Shown: positions 28,125 to 37,208, numbered from the stretch's first letter. The stretch: DNA of 64,000 nucleotides from Caryophanon latum (GCF_001700325.1 NZ_MATO01000022.1:1-64000); one strand, 5' to 3'. Program-made: numbers and translations. The notes: generated by a model not told the origin, from the letters alone.

Positions 28125-28808
28125 GTGAAATATGAAGTAGTATTACCAGCAGCAGGTAGCGGTAGTCGCATGGGCGCTGGCATGAATAAATTGTTTTTAC
28201 AGCTAAACGGCACGTCGATTTTAGTGCATACGCTCCGTGTGTTCGAAGCGGACGACAAATGTACAGGCATTTGGCTTGCTGTAAAAGATGCCGAACGCGA
28301 GCAAATCGAGCAGCTCATTCGGGAAGCGGGCATTCAAAAAGTAAAAGGTTTACCAACAGGTGGAGCAGAGCGTCAACATAGCGTGCGCTCGTGCTTAGTG
28401 CAAATGGAGCCGACCGACTTAGTGATGGTACACGATGCAGCACGTCCGTTTATTTTACAAGACACGATTGACCGCTTAGCAGAAGTCGCACTCGAAAAAG
28501 GGGCAGCGATTGCTGGGGTGCGCGTGAAAGATACGATGAAAATTGTACGCGAAGGCATCATTGAGGAAACGGTAGACCGCGACATGTTATGGAGCATTCA
28601 AACGCCACAAGCTTTTCGCTACGATGTGTTAAAGGAAGCGTCGGACGTTGCAGATAAAGTCGGCTTCCTCGGAACGGACGAGGCGATGCTTGTTGAAAAC
28701 ATCGGCTACGACGTTCACATCGTCGAAAGCAGCTATGAAAATGTGAAGATGACGACGAAAGAAGATTTACTTTTCGGCGAGGCGATTTTAAAAAGTCGCG
28801 AGCAATAA
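28125..28808 (+). CDS. ispD: 2-C-methyl-D-erythritol 4-phosphate cytidylyltransferase IspD
   Basis: A 227-residue nucleotidyltransferase of the MEP isoprenoid pathway, joining CTP to MEP. The CTP-binding motif is PAAGSGSRMGAGMNKLFLQL at the N-terminus. VHDAARPF and ETVDRDMLWSIQTPQAF are also diagnostic. The start is the GTG at 28125, after AGGGTGA. It normally forms a pair with ispF; here a terminator and repeat R8 separate them. The pathway also feeds the carotenoid precursor pool. Confidence 0.95.
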   Translation: MKYEVVLPAAGSGSRMGAGMNKLFLQLNGTSILVHTLRVFEADDKCTGIWLAVKDAEREQIEQLIREAGIQKVKGLPTGGAERQHSVRSCLVQMEPTDLVMVHDAARPFILQDTIDRLAEVALEKGAAIAGVRVKDTMKIVREGIIEETVDRDMLWSIQTPQAFRYDVLKEASDVADKVGFLGTDEAMLVENIGYDVHIVESSYENVKMTTKEDLLFGEAILKSREQ

Positions 28809-28824
28809 GAGGCTAGGACAAAAT

Positions 28825-28864
28825 AAAGCGTTATCGGAAGTATGATTCTGGTAACGCTTTTTTG
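28825..28864 (+). terminator. Terminator after ispD
   Basis: AAAGCGTTA (28825-28833) pairs with TAACGCTTT, followed by more T residues. It splits ispD from ispF. Confidence 0.8.
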
Positions 28865-28867
28865 CTG

Positions 28868-28964
28868 TTCGACTTCGCTTCGTTGCGCAACCGCCGCTAC
28901 TTTCGCCTTGCAATTGCAAGTCTCTCGGCACGTTCTTTTCCACTAGGAGTCGCCGCTTCACGCG
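28868..28964 (-). repeat. Intergenic repeat R8 (gamma segment)
   Basis: Read on the minus strand it gives GCGTGAAGCGGCGACTCCTA, then GAGAGACTTGCAATTGCAAG and GCGGCGGTTGCGC. This matches the left half of R3 nearly base for base, but the double-hairpin cassette and right arm are missing. The 366-bp ispD-ispF gap holds the terminator, this repeat and A+T-rich DNA before ispF. Confidence 0.8.
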
Positions 28965-29174
28965 TTCCTTCATCAAATTCGCACTATGAATATTATCTGT
29001 TAGGCGATGAGAATTTACTTTTTTCCTATCCTCTTTTTGTTTTTTAATAGAGGCATGTTTCGTACGGCATCGCTTTTTGTTGTACTTGTCGAAAAAAGAT
29101 TGCGTTATACATGAAACGATACAAAATATGGTACACTACAGCTACAACATTATTCGTAAAGGTAGGTTTTACAC

Positions 29175-29651
29175 ATGTTTCGAGTTGGACAAGGATACGA
29201 CGTACACGCATTTGCGCAAGGGCGTCCATTAATTTTAGGCGGCATTGAAATTCCACACGACCGTGGTTTATTAGGGCATTCCGATGCGGACGTACTGTTA
29301 CATACAATTACAGACGCAGCACTTGGCGCAATCGGGGAAGGTGATATCGGTCGCCACTTCCCAGATACAGACCCAGAGTGGAAGGACGCAGATTCAGCTA
29401 AGCTGCTTGCGTACATTTGGAAAATCGTTGAGGATAAAGGGTACGTGCTAGGAAACGTTGATGCAACAATTATTGCACAACGTCCGAAAATGGCACCGTA
29501 CATCGAGCCGATGAAAAACCGCATCGCTGAACTGTTAAACGCCGATCCATCACAAGTAAACGTCAAGGCGACGACGACGGAAAAGCTAGGCTTCACAGGG
29601 CGCGAGGAAGGCATCGCAGCACTAGCGACGATTTTATTAATTAAAAAATAA
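29175..29651 (+). CDS. ispF: 2-C-methyl-D-erythritol 2,4-cyclodiphosphate synthase IspF
   Basis: A 158-residue trimeric MEP-pathway enzyme. Zinc-binding residues lie in GYDVHAF (Asp8, His10) and the later [11 protein letters not shown] region. [17 protein letters not shown] is the family signature. The C-terminal [17 protein letters not shown] closes the active site. GGTAGG precedes the ATG. It is followed by repeat R9 and a terminator rather than directly by gltX. Confidence 0.96.
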   Translation: MFRVGQGYDVHAFAQGRPLILGGIEIPHDRGLLGHSDADVLLHTITDAALGAIGEGDIGRHFPDTDPEWKDADSAKLLAYIWKIVEDKGYVLGNVDATIIAQRPKMAPYIEPMKNRIAELLNADPSQVNVKATTTEKLGFTGREEGIAALATILLIKK

Positions 29652-29672
29652 TACACGATGATGTTCGTTTCA

Positions 29673-29775
29673 TTCGGCTCGCTTTCCTGGGGCGTGGCTT
29701 GAGCCTCCTCGATACTCGTACCTCGTATCTGTGGGGTCTCAAGTCTCACGCTTTTCCCCAAGGAGTCTCGCCGAT
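29673..29775 (-). repeat. Intergenic repeat R9
   Basis: On the minus strand it opens CGGCGAGACTCCTTGGGG, continues GAGACTTGAGACCCCACAG and GAGGAGGCTCAAG, and ends CCCCAGGAAAGCGAGCC. These left segments match R2 and R11, but the double-hairpin cassette is absent. It lies between ispF and gltX. Confidence 0.78.
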
Positions 29776-29874
29776 TCCACTCCCATCAACAGCTAGTGCA
29801 ATCAATCGGCGAGCTTACTTCGTCGTGGAATGCAACGTGCGAACTGCTGATGCATGAATAGATCAACATCATAC

Positions 29875-29910
29875 AAAACAAGCCTGTTTGTTCATGCAGG
29901 CTTGTTTTCA
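29875..29910 (+). terminator. Terminator after ispF / R9
   Basis: AAAACAAGCCTG (29875-29886) pairs perfectly with CAGGCTTGTTTT (29897-29908). A TTGACA at 29936 downstream may be the -35 of the gltX promoter, but its -10 is weak. Confidence 0.85.
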
Positions 29911-30008
29911 TTTGCCCGACACTTTAATTTCCACATTGACAGTGGTAAAATGAACAAAGTTAAACGGTCCGTGCCAAAAAGACATGAGACATATTAGGAG
30001 GATTTAAC

Positions 30009-31469
30009 ATGACGAAAAAAGTTCGCGTTCGTTATGCGCCATCACCAACAGGCTTTTTACACATCGGTGGAGCGCGTACAGCGTTATTCAATTATTTATA
30101 TGCAAAGCACAACGGTGGAGATTTCGTCGTTCGTATTGAAGATACTGACATCGAGCGTAACGTTGAAGGCGGCGAAGCATCACAGCTAGATAACTTACGT
30201 TGGTTAGGCATCATTCCAGACGAATCAGTAGACATCGGTGGACCATACGCACCGTACCGTCAAATGGAGCGTTTAGACATTTACAAAGAGCACGCTGACA
30301 AAATGCTAGCAGCTGGTCAAGCGTACAAATGCTTCTGTTCTTCAGAAAAATTAGAAGCGTCACGCGAAGCACAAAAAGCAGCAGGCGTTGCAGCACCGAC
30401 ATATGACGGTACTTGCCGCAACTTATGTGCTGAAGAAGTAGCAGCGAAGGAAGCAGCAGGCGAAGCGTACACAATTCGTATGGCTGTACCTGAAAACGTA
30501 ACGTACAGCTTCACAGATTTAGTACGTGGCGATGTAACGTTCGAATCAAAAGATATCGGTGACTGGGTTCTTGTAAAAGCAAACGGCATCCCAACATACA
30601 ACTATGCGGTCGTATTAGATGACCACTTTATGGACATTACACACGTATTCCGCGGTGAAGAGCATTTATCAAACACACCGAAGCAAATGATGATTTTCGA
30701 TGCGTTCGGTTGGGAATACCCACAATACGGTCACATGACATTAATCGTCAACGAAGACCGCAAAAAATTATCAAAACGCGACGAAACAATTATCCAATTC
30801 GTAGCGCAATATAAAGACTTAGGCTATTTACCAGAAGCGATGTTCAACTTCTTCGCATTACTTGGCTGGTCTCCAGAAGGCGAAGAGGAAACATTCTCTC
30901 ACGACGAGCTAGTGAAGTTATTTGATGAGAAACGTTTATCAAAATCACCATCAATGTTTGATAAAGTGAAATTAACGTGGATGAACAACCAATACATTAA
31001 ACAATTATCGCGTGAAGATGTTGTTACATTAGCGTTACCACACTTACAAAAAGCAGGCTTAGTGCCAGCTGAACCAACTGAAGCAGAAGCGGCATGGGCA
31101 GCTGAGTTAATCGGTCTTTACCATGAGCAAATGAGCTTCGGTGCTGAAATCGTTGAATTAACAAGCCTGTTCTTTAAAGACGAGTTAACATACGACGAAG
31201 AAGCAACAGAAGTGCTAGCAGGTGAGCTAGTACCGGCAGTGATGACAGCGTTTAAAGCTGAGCTTGAAGCGTTAGAAGCATTCGATGCAGCATCAATTAA
31301 AGCGGCAATCAAAGCAGTTCAAAAAGAGACAGGCGCTAAAGGGAAAAACTTATTCATGCCAATTCGTGTCGTAACGACTGGTCAAACACACGGTCCAGAG
31401 CTTGCGGACGCAATTAGCTTAATCGGCAAAGAAAAAGTTATCGCGCGCGTGGCAAAATTCGCAAACTAA
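30009..31469 (+). CDS. gltX: Glutamyl-tRNA synthetase
   Basis: A 486-residue class I synthetase that charges tRNA-Glu (and in Bacillales usually also tRNA-Gln). The HIGH motif appears as [19 protein letters not shown] and the KMSKS motif as KLSKRDET. Length and domain order are normal. AGGAGG precedes the ATG. In B. subtilis gltX is followed by cysE and cysS; here it is followed by a T-box and repeats. Confidence 0.96.
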   Translation: MTKKVRVRYAPSPTGFLHIGGARTALFNYLYAKHNGGDFVVRIEDTDIERNVEGGEASQLDNLRWLGIIPDESVDIGGPYAPYRQMERLDIYKEHADKMLAAGQAYKCFCSSEKLEASREAQKAAGVAAPTYDGTCRNLCAEEVAAKEAAGEAYTIRMAVPENVTYSFTDLVRGDVTFESKDIGDWVLVKANGIPTYNYAVVLDDHFMDITHVFRGEEHLSNTPKQMMIFDAFGWEYPQYGHMTLIVNEDRKKLSKRDETIIQFVAQYKDLGYLPEAMFNFFALLGWSPEGEEETFSHDELVKLFDEKRLSKSPSMFDKVKLTWMNNQYIKQLSREDVVTLALPHLQKAGLVPAEPTEAEAAWAAELIGLYHEQMSFGAEIVELTSLFFKDELTYDEEATEVLAGELVPAVMTAFKAELEALEAFDAASIKAAIKAVQKETGAKGKNLFMPIRVVTTGQTHGPELADAISLIGKEKVIARVAKFAN

Positions 31470-31484
31470 TTGTACAATGAACGT

Positions 31485-31722
31485 AAAGCGTAGACGGGGA
31501 GAAGTATGTTTTACACGCTCAACTAGAGAGGGTCATCTTGGCTGGAAATGACCTGAGCCACTGTGTTACAGAAATGCACCTCGGAGCGTCTTGCCGAATT
31601 CAGTAGGCAGGAACGACTTGTCCTCGTTACCGGACGTTTTGAGTGGGAGCAAATTGCTTCAACCAGAGTGGAACCACGTAACTACTGCGTCTCTGTCTAT
31701 ATACGGACAGGGGCGCTTTTTT
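31485..31722 (+). promoter_or_regulatory. T-box riboswitch, cysteine-specific, upstream of cysS
   Basis: A full T-box leader. Stem I runs from AGACG (about 31492) to CGTCT (about 31587), with the specifier triplet TGC (Cys) at 31575-31577 in GAAATGCACC. The T-box sequence AGAGTGGAACCACG is at 31665-31678. Its TGGA would pair with the UCCA end of tRNA-Cys, whose discriminator is U. The terminator is GCGTCTCTGTC (31687-31697) with GACAGGGGCGC (31706-31716) and a T run. Uncharged tRNA-Cys would favour read-through into cysS. Confidence 0.88.
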
Positions 31723-31730
31723 GTTGTACA

Positions 31731-31819
31731 ACGGTTCTTTCATTTCGGCGGACGCTTTTCGCGGGCACGGCCTCAACTAATTTTTGACGGACAAGCCGCC
31801 AAAAATGGATTTTCGGTTC
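31731..31819 (-). repeat. Intergenic repeat R10 (truncated beta cassette)
   Basis: Positions 31731-31816 are an exact inverted copy of 24244-24329 (R5), including flanking ACGGTTCTTTCAT. The copy stops after TTTTCGG, so the second arm of the terminal inverted repeat is missing. It begins 9 bp after the T-run of the cysteine T-box. Confidence 0.88.
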
Positions 31820-31861
31820 AATGCGCCTGCTGTTACTCGCCCTCTGTTCATCACCACAAAC

Positions 31862-32045
31862 TGGAATTGACGCATAACGGTTGCTTGAAGCAAGAGGCGG
31901 ACTCCAGCGGGAAAAGCGCGAGACTTGAGACCCCACAGCGAAGCGAGGAGGCTCAAGGAAGTCAGTAATCGCCACGTCCATGTGGCACTGCCTTCATGAC
32001 GAACATCGTGTTCGCCTCCGCGCCCGCGGAAAGCCTGCCTCGACG
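31862..32045 (+). repeat. Intergenic repeat R11 with double-hairpin cassette
   Basis: The core starts AAGAGGCGGACTCCAGCGGG at about 31892 and ends GCGGAAAGCCTGCCTCGACG. Hairpin 1 is GAAGTCAGT (31958-31966) with ACTGCCTTC (31987-31995), inner GCCAC/GTGGC, loop GTCCAT. Hairpin 2 is GAACA-TCG-TGTTC (32001-32013). The upstream flank TTGACGCATAACGGTTGCTT is shared with R14. Together with R10 it fills the 387 bp between the T-box and cysS, where cysE would be expected. Confidence 0.85.
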
Positions 32046-32109
32046 CGGAAAGCAACCGATCAACATGTATGTAAAATAACAAACTCACCAAACAAAGGAG
32101 AAATTCAAG

Positions 32110-33510
32110 ATGGGTATTCAAATTTTCAACACATTAACGCGCGAAAAAGAAGCGTTCGTGCCAATTGAAGAAGGCAAAGTAAAAATGTACGTATGCGGAC
32201 CGACTGTATACAACTACATCCATATCGGTAACGCACGCCCTGTTATCGTATACGACACAGTGCGCCGCTACTTACAATACAAAGGGTTTGACGTAACGTA
32301 CGTATCAAACTTCACAGACGTGGACGACAAAATTATTAAAGCTGCAAACGAATTAGGCGAGGAAACGTCTGAATTAACAGAGCGTTTCATCGCGGCATAC
32401 TTTGAGGACATTACGGATTTAGGTTGCAAAAAAGCAGACGCACATCCGAAAGTAACGGAGCATATGCAAGACATTATCGACTTCATCGCCGTATTAATCG
32501 ACAAAGGTTATGCGTACGAATCACAAGGTGACGTCTATTACCGCACGCGCAAGTTTGATGGCTACGGCAAGCTGTCTCATCAAAACATCGATGACTTAAA
32601 AGTTGGCGCGCGCATCGAAGCGGGCGAGAAGAAAGAAGACCCGTTAGATTTCGCACTGTGGAAAGCAGCGAAGCCAGGCGAAGTGCACTGGACATCGCCG
32701 TGGGGAGAAGGTCGTCCGGGCTGGCACATTGAGTGTTCTGTTATGGCACGCGAGCATTTAGGTGATACAATCGACATTCACGCAGGCGGGCAAGATTTAA
32801 CATTCCCTCACCACGAGAACGAAATTGCACAATCAGAGGCCCACAACGACAAAACGTTTGCGAACTACTGGATGCATAACGGCTACATTAATATCGACAA
32901 CGAAAAAATGTCAAAATCGCTTGGCAACTTCATTTTAGTAAACGACATTAAAAAGCAAATCGACCCACAAGTGCTGCGCTTCTTCATGTTATCGGTGCAC
33001 TACCGTTACCCGATCAACTTCGCAAAAGACTTAGTCGAAAGTGCAGCGAACGGCTTAGAGCGTCTGCGCACATCGTTTAACAATACGAAGCACCGTTTAT
33101 CGGTAACGGCAGAGCTAGGTGATGCAAACGACGAATGGTTAACGAAAATCGAAGCGGTGCGCGAAGCATTCGAAACGTCAATGGACGACGACTTCAACAC
33201 AGCAAACGCGATTTCACAGCTATTTGAACTATCACACGTTGCGAACGTTTACTTAAATGAATCGAACACGACGACAACTGTGTTAAATGCATTACTAGAT
33301 GCATTCACAAAGCTAGGCGACGTACTTGGCTTAGTATTTGAGCAGCAGGAAGAGCTACTTGATGCCGAAATCGATGCGTTACTTGAGGCTCGTATACAAG
33401 CGCGTAAAGATCGCAACTTCGCACGTGCTGATGAAATTCGCGACATGCTGCAAAATATGGGCATTATTTTAGAGGATACGCGTCAAGGTACACGCTGGAA
33501 ACGAGGCTAA
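32110..33510 (+). CDS. cysS: Cysteinyl-tRNA synthetase
   Basis: A 466-residue class I synthetase. The HIGH motif is YIHIGNARP and the KMSKS motif EKMSKSLGN. Zinc ligands are visible as Cys in [12 protein letters not shown], Cys in WHIECSVMA, and His/Glu in FPHHENE. AAAGGAG precedes the ATG. It is under a cysteine T-box about 390 bp upstream with repeats in between, and is followed after 5 bp by mrnC. Confidence 0.96.
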   Translation: MGIQIFNTLTREKEAFVPIEEGKVKMYVCGPTVYNYIHIGNARPVIVYDTVRRYLQYKGFDVTYVSNFTDVDDKIIKAANELGEETSELTERFIAAYFEDITDLGCKKADAHPKVTEHMQDIIDFIAVLIDKGYAYESQGDVYYRTRKFDGYGKLSHQNIDDLKVGARIEAGEKKEDPLDFALWKAAKPGEVHWTSPWGEGRPGWHIECSVMAREHLGDTIDIHAGGQDLTFPHHENEIAQSEAHNDKTFANYWMHNGYINIDNEKMSKSLGNFILVNDIKKQIDPQVLRFFMLSVHYRYPINFAKDLVESAANGLERLRTSFNNTKHRLSVTAELGDANDEWLTKIEAVREAFETSMDDDFNTANAISQLFELSHVANVYLNESNTTTTVLNALLDAFTKLGDVLGLVFEQQEELLDAEIDALLEARIQARKDRNFARADEIRDMLQNMGIILEDTRQGTRWKRG

Positions 33511-33515
33511 TTCAG

Positions 33516-33929
33516 ATGAACACACTTCGCAATGAAGATATTAAACAACTGAATGCATTAGCACTTGCATATATGGGCGACGCTGTTTTAGAGCAGCGCG
33601 TTCGTGAGCATTTGCTGCGTAAAGGTGGCGTGCGTCCAAATACACTTCATAAAGCAGCGACGCAATACGTTTCTGCTAAAGCGCAATCAATCATTGTGTT
33701 ACGTATGCTTGAAGAGGGGTATTTAACAGAAGAAGAGCAGGCGATATTCCGCCGTGGACGCAACGCAAAATCAGGCTCGGTGCCAAAAAATACCGATGTC
33801 CGCACGTATCGCAACAGCTCAGGATTTGAAGCGGTATTAGGCTATTTGTTTTTATTAGAGCAACACGAGCGAACGCATGAAATTATTACGTATGCAATTG
33901 ACATCGTGGAACAATCGAAAGGAGTGTAG
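33516..33929 (+). CDS. mrnC: Mini-ribonuclease III
   Basis: A 137-residue RNase III catalytic domain without the double-stranded-RNA-binding domain. The motif [20 protein letters not shown] contains the catalytic acidic residue, and [12 protein letters not shown] is family-typical. Mini-III matures 23S rRNA ends in Bacillus. It sits 5 bp after cysS and 2 bp before rlmB. Confidence 0.95.
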   Translation: MNTLRNEDIKQLNALALAYMGDAVLEQRVREHLLRKGGVRPNTLHKAATQYVSAKAQSIIVLRMLEEGYLTEEEQAIFRRGRNAKSGSVPKNTDVRTYRNSSGFEAVLGYLFLLEQHERTHEIITYAIDIVEQSKGV

Positions 33930-33931
33930 GC

Positions 33932-34795
33932 ATGGCAGAACGACGACAACAAAAAGATCGTAAGCCTCGTGATTTTAAAGCGCGCGACCAAAAGAGCCGC
34001 AACTTTAAAGCACCGGAGAAACAACAAGAAGTAGTAGAAGCATCACAGCCACAAGAAGAAATCGTAGGGGAAATGATCGCAGGGAAAAACCCCGTACTTG
34101 AAGCACTTCGCTCAGGGCGTGAAATTAATAAATTATTTATCGCAGAGGGCGTAAAGAAAACAGGCGTGCAGGAGCTGATGGATTTAGCAAAAGAGCGCGG
34201 TGTCCTCGTGCAATTCGTTCCAAAGCAAAAAATCGATAAATTAGCTGAAAACCATCAAGGTATTGTAGCTGCAGTAGCGGCATACGATTACGCAGAAATT
34301 GACGATTTATTCGAAGCAGCGAAAGCGAAAAATGAAGACCCGTTCTTCTTAATTTTAGATGAGTTAGAAGACCCGCATAACTTAGGTTCGATTATGCGTA
34401 CTGCGGATGCGATTGGCGTGCACGGCATCATCATTCCGAAGCGCCGCGCAGTTGGCTTAACGGCAGTCGTTGCAAAAGCGTCAACAGGTGCGATTGAGCA
34501 TGTGCCTGTTGTACGAGTGACGAATTTAGCACAAACAGTCGACGAGCTGAAGGAACATGGCGTATGGATTGCTGGTACAGACGCTAAAGGTTCTGTTGAC
34601 TATCGTAAAATGGACGCAACACTTCCACTAGCTGTAATTATCGGTAGTGAAGGAAAAGGCATGGCGCGTTTACTGCGTGACAAGTGCGACTTCCTTTATC
34701 ATTTGCCGATGATTGGGCACGTAACGTCGCTAAACGCATCCGTTGCAGCAGCGTTACTTATGTATGAAGTGTATCGCAAGCGTCAAGAAGCATAA
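33932..34795 (+). CDS. rlmB: 23S rRNA (guanosine-2'-O)-methyltransferase RlmB
   Basis: A 287-residue SPOUT-class (TrmH) methyltransferase. The basic N-terminal tail (about 1-40) is longer than in E. coli. A substrate-binding domain (VAGKNPVLEALRSG-like start) follows. The knot motifs are LDELEDPHNLGSIMRTADA, VIIGSEGKGM and SLNASVAAALLMYEV. It modifies G2251 (E. coli numbering). AAAGGAGTG precedes the ATG. Confidence 0.93.
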   Translation: MAERRQQKDRKPRDFKARDQKSRNFKAPEKQQEVVEASQPQEEIVGEMIAGKNPVLEALRSGREINKLFIAEGVKKTGVQELMDLAKERGVLVQFVPKQKIDKLAENHQGIVAAVAAYDYAEIDDLFEAAKAKNEDPFFLILDELEDPHNLGSIMRTADAIGVHGIIIPKRRAVGLTAVVAKASTGAIEHVPVVRVTNLAQTVDELKEHGVWIAGTDAKGSVDYRKMDATLPLAVIIGSEGKGMARLLRDKCDFLYHLPMIGHVTSLNASVAAALLMYEVYRKRQEA

Positions 34796-35314
34796 TTGAA
34801 AAAACATATTTTGCTTGTAGATGGCTATAATATGATTGGTCACTGGCCGGAGCTACGCAAACTGCGAGACGACAATTTAGAGGACGCGCGAGATCGTTTG
34901 ATCGAGCTACTTGCGGAATATAAGGCGCAAAAAGGATGGGACGTAAAGCTCGTCTTTGATGCGCACTTTGCTCCAGGCGTGAAGCAAACATATAACCAGC
35001 ACAATTTAGAAGTAATCTACACAGCTACGAAGGAAACGGCTGACGAATGCATTGAGCGTCTTACGCACGAGTTACGCGGACGCCATACGCAAATTATCGT
35101 GGCGACATCCGACATGACCGAGCAAAACGTCGTGTTTGGCTTAGGTGCAGCACGCATGCCGGCGAGTGAGCTAGCAGTGGAATTGAAAATCGTTCAAAAG
35201 CGCATCGATAGCTTAGCAAAGCGCACGCAAACACGTCGTTCACCTAATCGTATTGAGCCGCGCCCAGACGTAGCACGGAAGCTTGAGCAAATGCGCCGCG
35301 GCTTGAAAGAGTAA
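34796..35314 (+). CDS. rae1: NYN-domain ribosome-associated endoribonuclease YacP/Rae1
   Basis: A 172-residue NYN/PIN-like RNase. It starts KKHILLVDGYNMIGHWPEL with the metal-binding Asp, then VFDAHFAPGVKQ and ATSDMTEQ. The B. subtilis homologue cleaves mRNA in the ribosomal A site. The start is the TTG at 34796, immediately after the rlmB stop, so it is translationally coupled. The sigH promoter begins at its stop codon. Confidence 0.92.
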   Translation: MKKHILLVDGYNMIGHWPELRKLRDDNLEDARDRLIELLAEYKAQKGWDVKLVFDAHFAPGVKQTYNQHNLEVIYTATKETADECIERLTHELRGRHTQIIVATSDMTEQNVVFGLGAARMPASELAVELKIVQKRIDSLAKRTQTRRSPNRIEPRPDVARKLEQMRRGLKE

Positions 35315-35344
35315 TTGACTTATATTTTCCAATTTGTTTATACT
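35315..35344 (+). promoter_or_regulatory. sigH promoter
   Basis: TTGACT (35315-35320), an 18-bp spacer and TATACT (35339-35344) form a sigma-A-type promoter starting right at the end of rae1. It shows sigH has its own transcription, as in B. subtilis. Confidence 0.78.
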
Positions 35345-35381
35345 AGTTCTAAAAAATTCCGGTGTAGCAGAGGTGAGGTCG

Positions 35382-36017
35382 TTGATTAAAAGTAATTCCG
35401 TAGAAGTAATCGCAGGCTTTGAACATTTAACAGACGAGGAGTTGCTGACGCTGATCCATATTGGCAATGCGGACGCGCTCGACTATTTAATCACGAAATA
35501 CCGTTTATTCGTGAAAGCAAAGGCGAGAACGTATTTTTTAATCGGCGCAGATAAGGAAGATATTATCCAAGAAGGCATGATTGGACTATATAAGGCGGTG
35601 CGAGATTTTCGTGGCGACAAGTTATCGTCGTTTAAAGCATTCGCGGAGCTATGTATTACACGTCAAATTATTACAGCGATTAAGACGGCGACAAGGCAAA
35701 AGCACATGCCGCTGAACTCGTACATTTCGCTCGACAAACCTGTATATGATGAGGAATCAGACCGTACATTGCTCGATATGATTACGAGCGAAGTTAGTGA
35801 AAGCCCAGAAGATGTCATTATTTTGCAGGAGGAATACGCTCAGCTCGAGGCGAAGATGAACGAAGTGCTAAGTGAACTCGAACGCCAAGTGTTAGCGCGC
35901 TATTTAGATGGGCAATCATATCATGAAATTTCAGAGCAATTGAATCGCCACGTAAAATCAATCGACAATGCGCTGCAACGCGTGAAACGTAAGTTAGAGA
36001 GACATTTAGGCGTTTAA
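35382..36017 (+). CDS. sigH: RNA polymerase sigma factor SigH (sigma-30)
   Basis: A 211-residue sigma-70-family factor. Region 2 reads GNADALDYLITKYRLFVKAKARTYFLIGADKEDIIQEG, and region 4 ARYLDGQSYHEISEQLNRHVKSIDNALQRVKRKL. SigH directs transition-state, competence and early sporulation genes in Bacillus. The TTG at 35382, after GAGGTGA, is used. An earlier in-frame TTG at 35334 falls inside the promoter and is rejected. Its presence fits an endospore-forming lineage, though sigH also persists in non-sporulating relatives. Confidence 0.95.
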   Translation: MIKSNSVEVIAGFEHLTDEELLTLIHIGNADALDYLITKYRLFVKAKARTYFLIGADKEDIIQEGMIGLYKAVRDFRGDKLSSFKAFAELCITRQIITAIKTATRQKHMPLNSYISLDKPVYDEESDRTLLDMITSEVSESPEDVIILQEEYAQLEAKMNEVLSELERQVLARYLDGQSYHEISEQLNRHVKSIDNALQRVKRKLERHLGV

Positions 36018-36095
36018 AAGCTGTTCGGGAGTTGTTGACAGCATATAATTTAGGTGATAGTCTTTAAAAGACAAAATGCCAAAAAAGGTGATAAG

Positions 36096-36242
36096 ATGGC
36101 TAACAAAGTCGTGCTTTGCTGTGAAAAATGTGGCTCACGTAATTACACATTGCCAAAGAAGAGCGATGTCGCAACACGCTTAGAGCTAAAAAAGTTTTGT
36201 TCACGTTGCAATGAGCACACAATTCATAAAGAGACAATTTAA
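36096..36242 (+). CDS. rpmGB: Ribosomal protein L33 (zinc-binding form)
   Basis: A 48-residue L33. The two CxxC pairs, CCEKCGSRN and [10 protein letters not shown], mark the zinc-containing form. AAGGTGAT precedes the ATG at 36096. It lies between sigH and secE as in B. subtilis. Confidence 0.94.
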   Translation: MANKVVLCCEKCGSRNYTLPKKSDVATRLELKKFCSRCNEHTIHKETI

Positions 36243-36293
36243 TTACAATGTGATAGCAATATAGAAGAATTAGTTATTCGGAGGTTAAGCTGC

Positions 36294-36479
36294 ATGAATA
36301 AAGTTACGAGTTTTTTCCGTGACGTGTTTTCAGAAATGCGTAAAACAAGCTGGCCAAAAAGTAAAGAGCTAACGAAATATACAATTGTCGTAACGTCTAC
36401 GGTAATTATTATGGCTTTATTCTTTTTAGTTGTTGATTATGGCATTTCAGAATTATTCCGTTGGTATTTGGATTTATAA
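36294..36479 (+). CDS. secE: Preprotein translocase subunit SecE
   Basis: A 61-residue single-span membrane protein. The conserved amphipathic segment FFRDVFSEMRKTSWPKSKEL precedes the membrane helix (about 28-50). It clamps SecY in the translocon. CGGAGG precedes the ATG. Confidence 0.94.
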   Translation: MNKVTSFFRDVFSEMRKTSWPKSKELTKYTIVVTSTVIIMALFFLVVDYGISELFRWYLDL

Positions 36480-36509
36480 TTAGTACAGCATTCATATGTG
36501 TCGAAAATA

Positions 36510-36540
36510 GCCCGTCATTGTTAAATCAACGGGTTTTTTC
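36510..36540 (+). terminator. Terminator between secE and nusG
   Basis: CCCGT (36511-36515) pairs with ACGGG (36529-36533), extended by TTG/CAA, with TTTTTT after it. secE and nusG are therefore partly uncoupled. Confidence 0.65.
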
Positions 36541-36671
36541 ATTTGCTCGTGAATAAATAAAAAACAGATGCATTTCGCGTATGCTTTGTGTAGTGAACTA
36601 GAATTTGCGTAAAAATCGAGCATTCTCGATGATTTTGTAAGGGAGGGACGGACGACTAAGTCCTACTGATT

Positions 36672-37208
36672 ATGGAAAAACAATGGTATGTAGTGCATAC
36701 GTACTCAGGTTATGAAAACCGAGTGAAAGCAAATTTAGAAAAGCGTGTTGAAACGATGGGCATGGAAGATAAAATTTTCCGCGTAATCGTACCAGAGCAC
36801 GAAGAAACGGATTTAAAAGATGGAAAAAAACGCTCAGTTATGCGTAAAATCTTTCCTGGTTACGTGTTAGTTGAAATTATTATGACAGACGATTCTTGGT
36901 ATGTTGTACGTAACACACCAGGTGTAACAGGCTTTATCGGTTCTTCAGGCGGCGGCGCAAAGCCAACACCTTTATTACCAGAAGAAGTAGAACGATTACT
37001 AGCGCAAGTTGGTATGACGACGCAAGCAATTGGTGAAGTTGAAATTTCTGCAGGCGATGTAGTGGAAGTTTTAGATGGACCGTTTGCACATTTCCAAGGT
37101 CGTGTAGAAGCAGTCGACGTACAAAATGGACTGTTAACAGTAACAATCGACATGTTCGGTCGCGAAACAGAAGTAGAATTAGATTTCGCAGAAGTTCAAA
37201 AAATTTAG
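36672..37208 (+). CDS. nusG: Transcription elongation/termination factor NusG
   Basis: A 178-residue NusG. The N-terminal NGN domain starts MEKQWYVVHTYSGYENRVKANL and the C-terminal KOW domain contains GDVVEVLDGPFAHFQGRVEAV. It binds RNA polymerase and couples transcription to pausing, and to Rho or the ribosome. The ribosome-binding site is weak: the only good purine run (GGGAGGG) is about 25 nt upstream of the ATG. Confidence 0.96.
   Translation: MEKQWYVVHTYSGYENRVKANLEKRVETMGMEDKIFRVIVPEHEETDLKDGKKRSVMRKIFPGYVLVEIIMTDDSWYVVRNTPGVTGFIGSSGGGAKPTPLLPEEVERLLAQVGMTTQAIGEVEISAGDVVEVLDGPFAHFQGRVEAVDVQNGLLTVTIDMFGRETEVELDFAEVQKI

Noticed and set aside
31591-31968. 125-residue open frame between gltX and cysS
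   Set aside because: It runs through the T-box, R10 and part of R11. Its peptide is a translation of repeat DNA, and a similar peptide appears from R5 on the other strand (24182-24430). No ribosome-binding site or family match.
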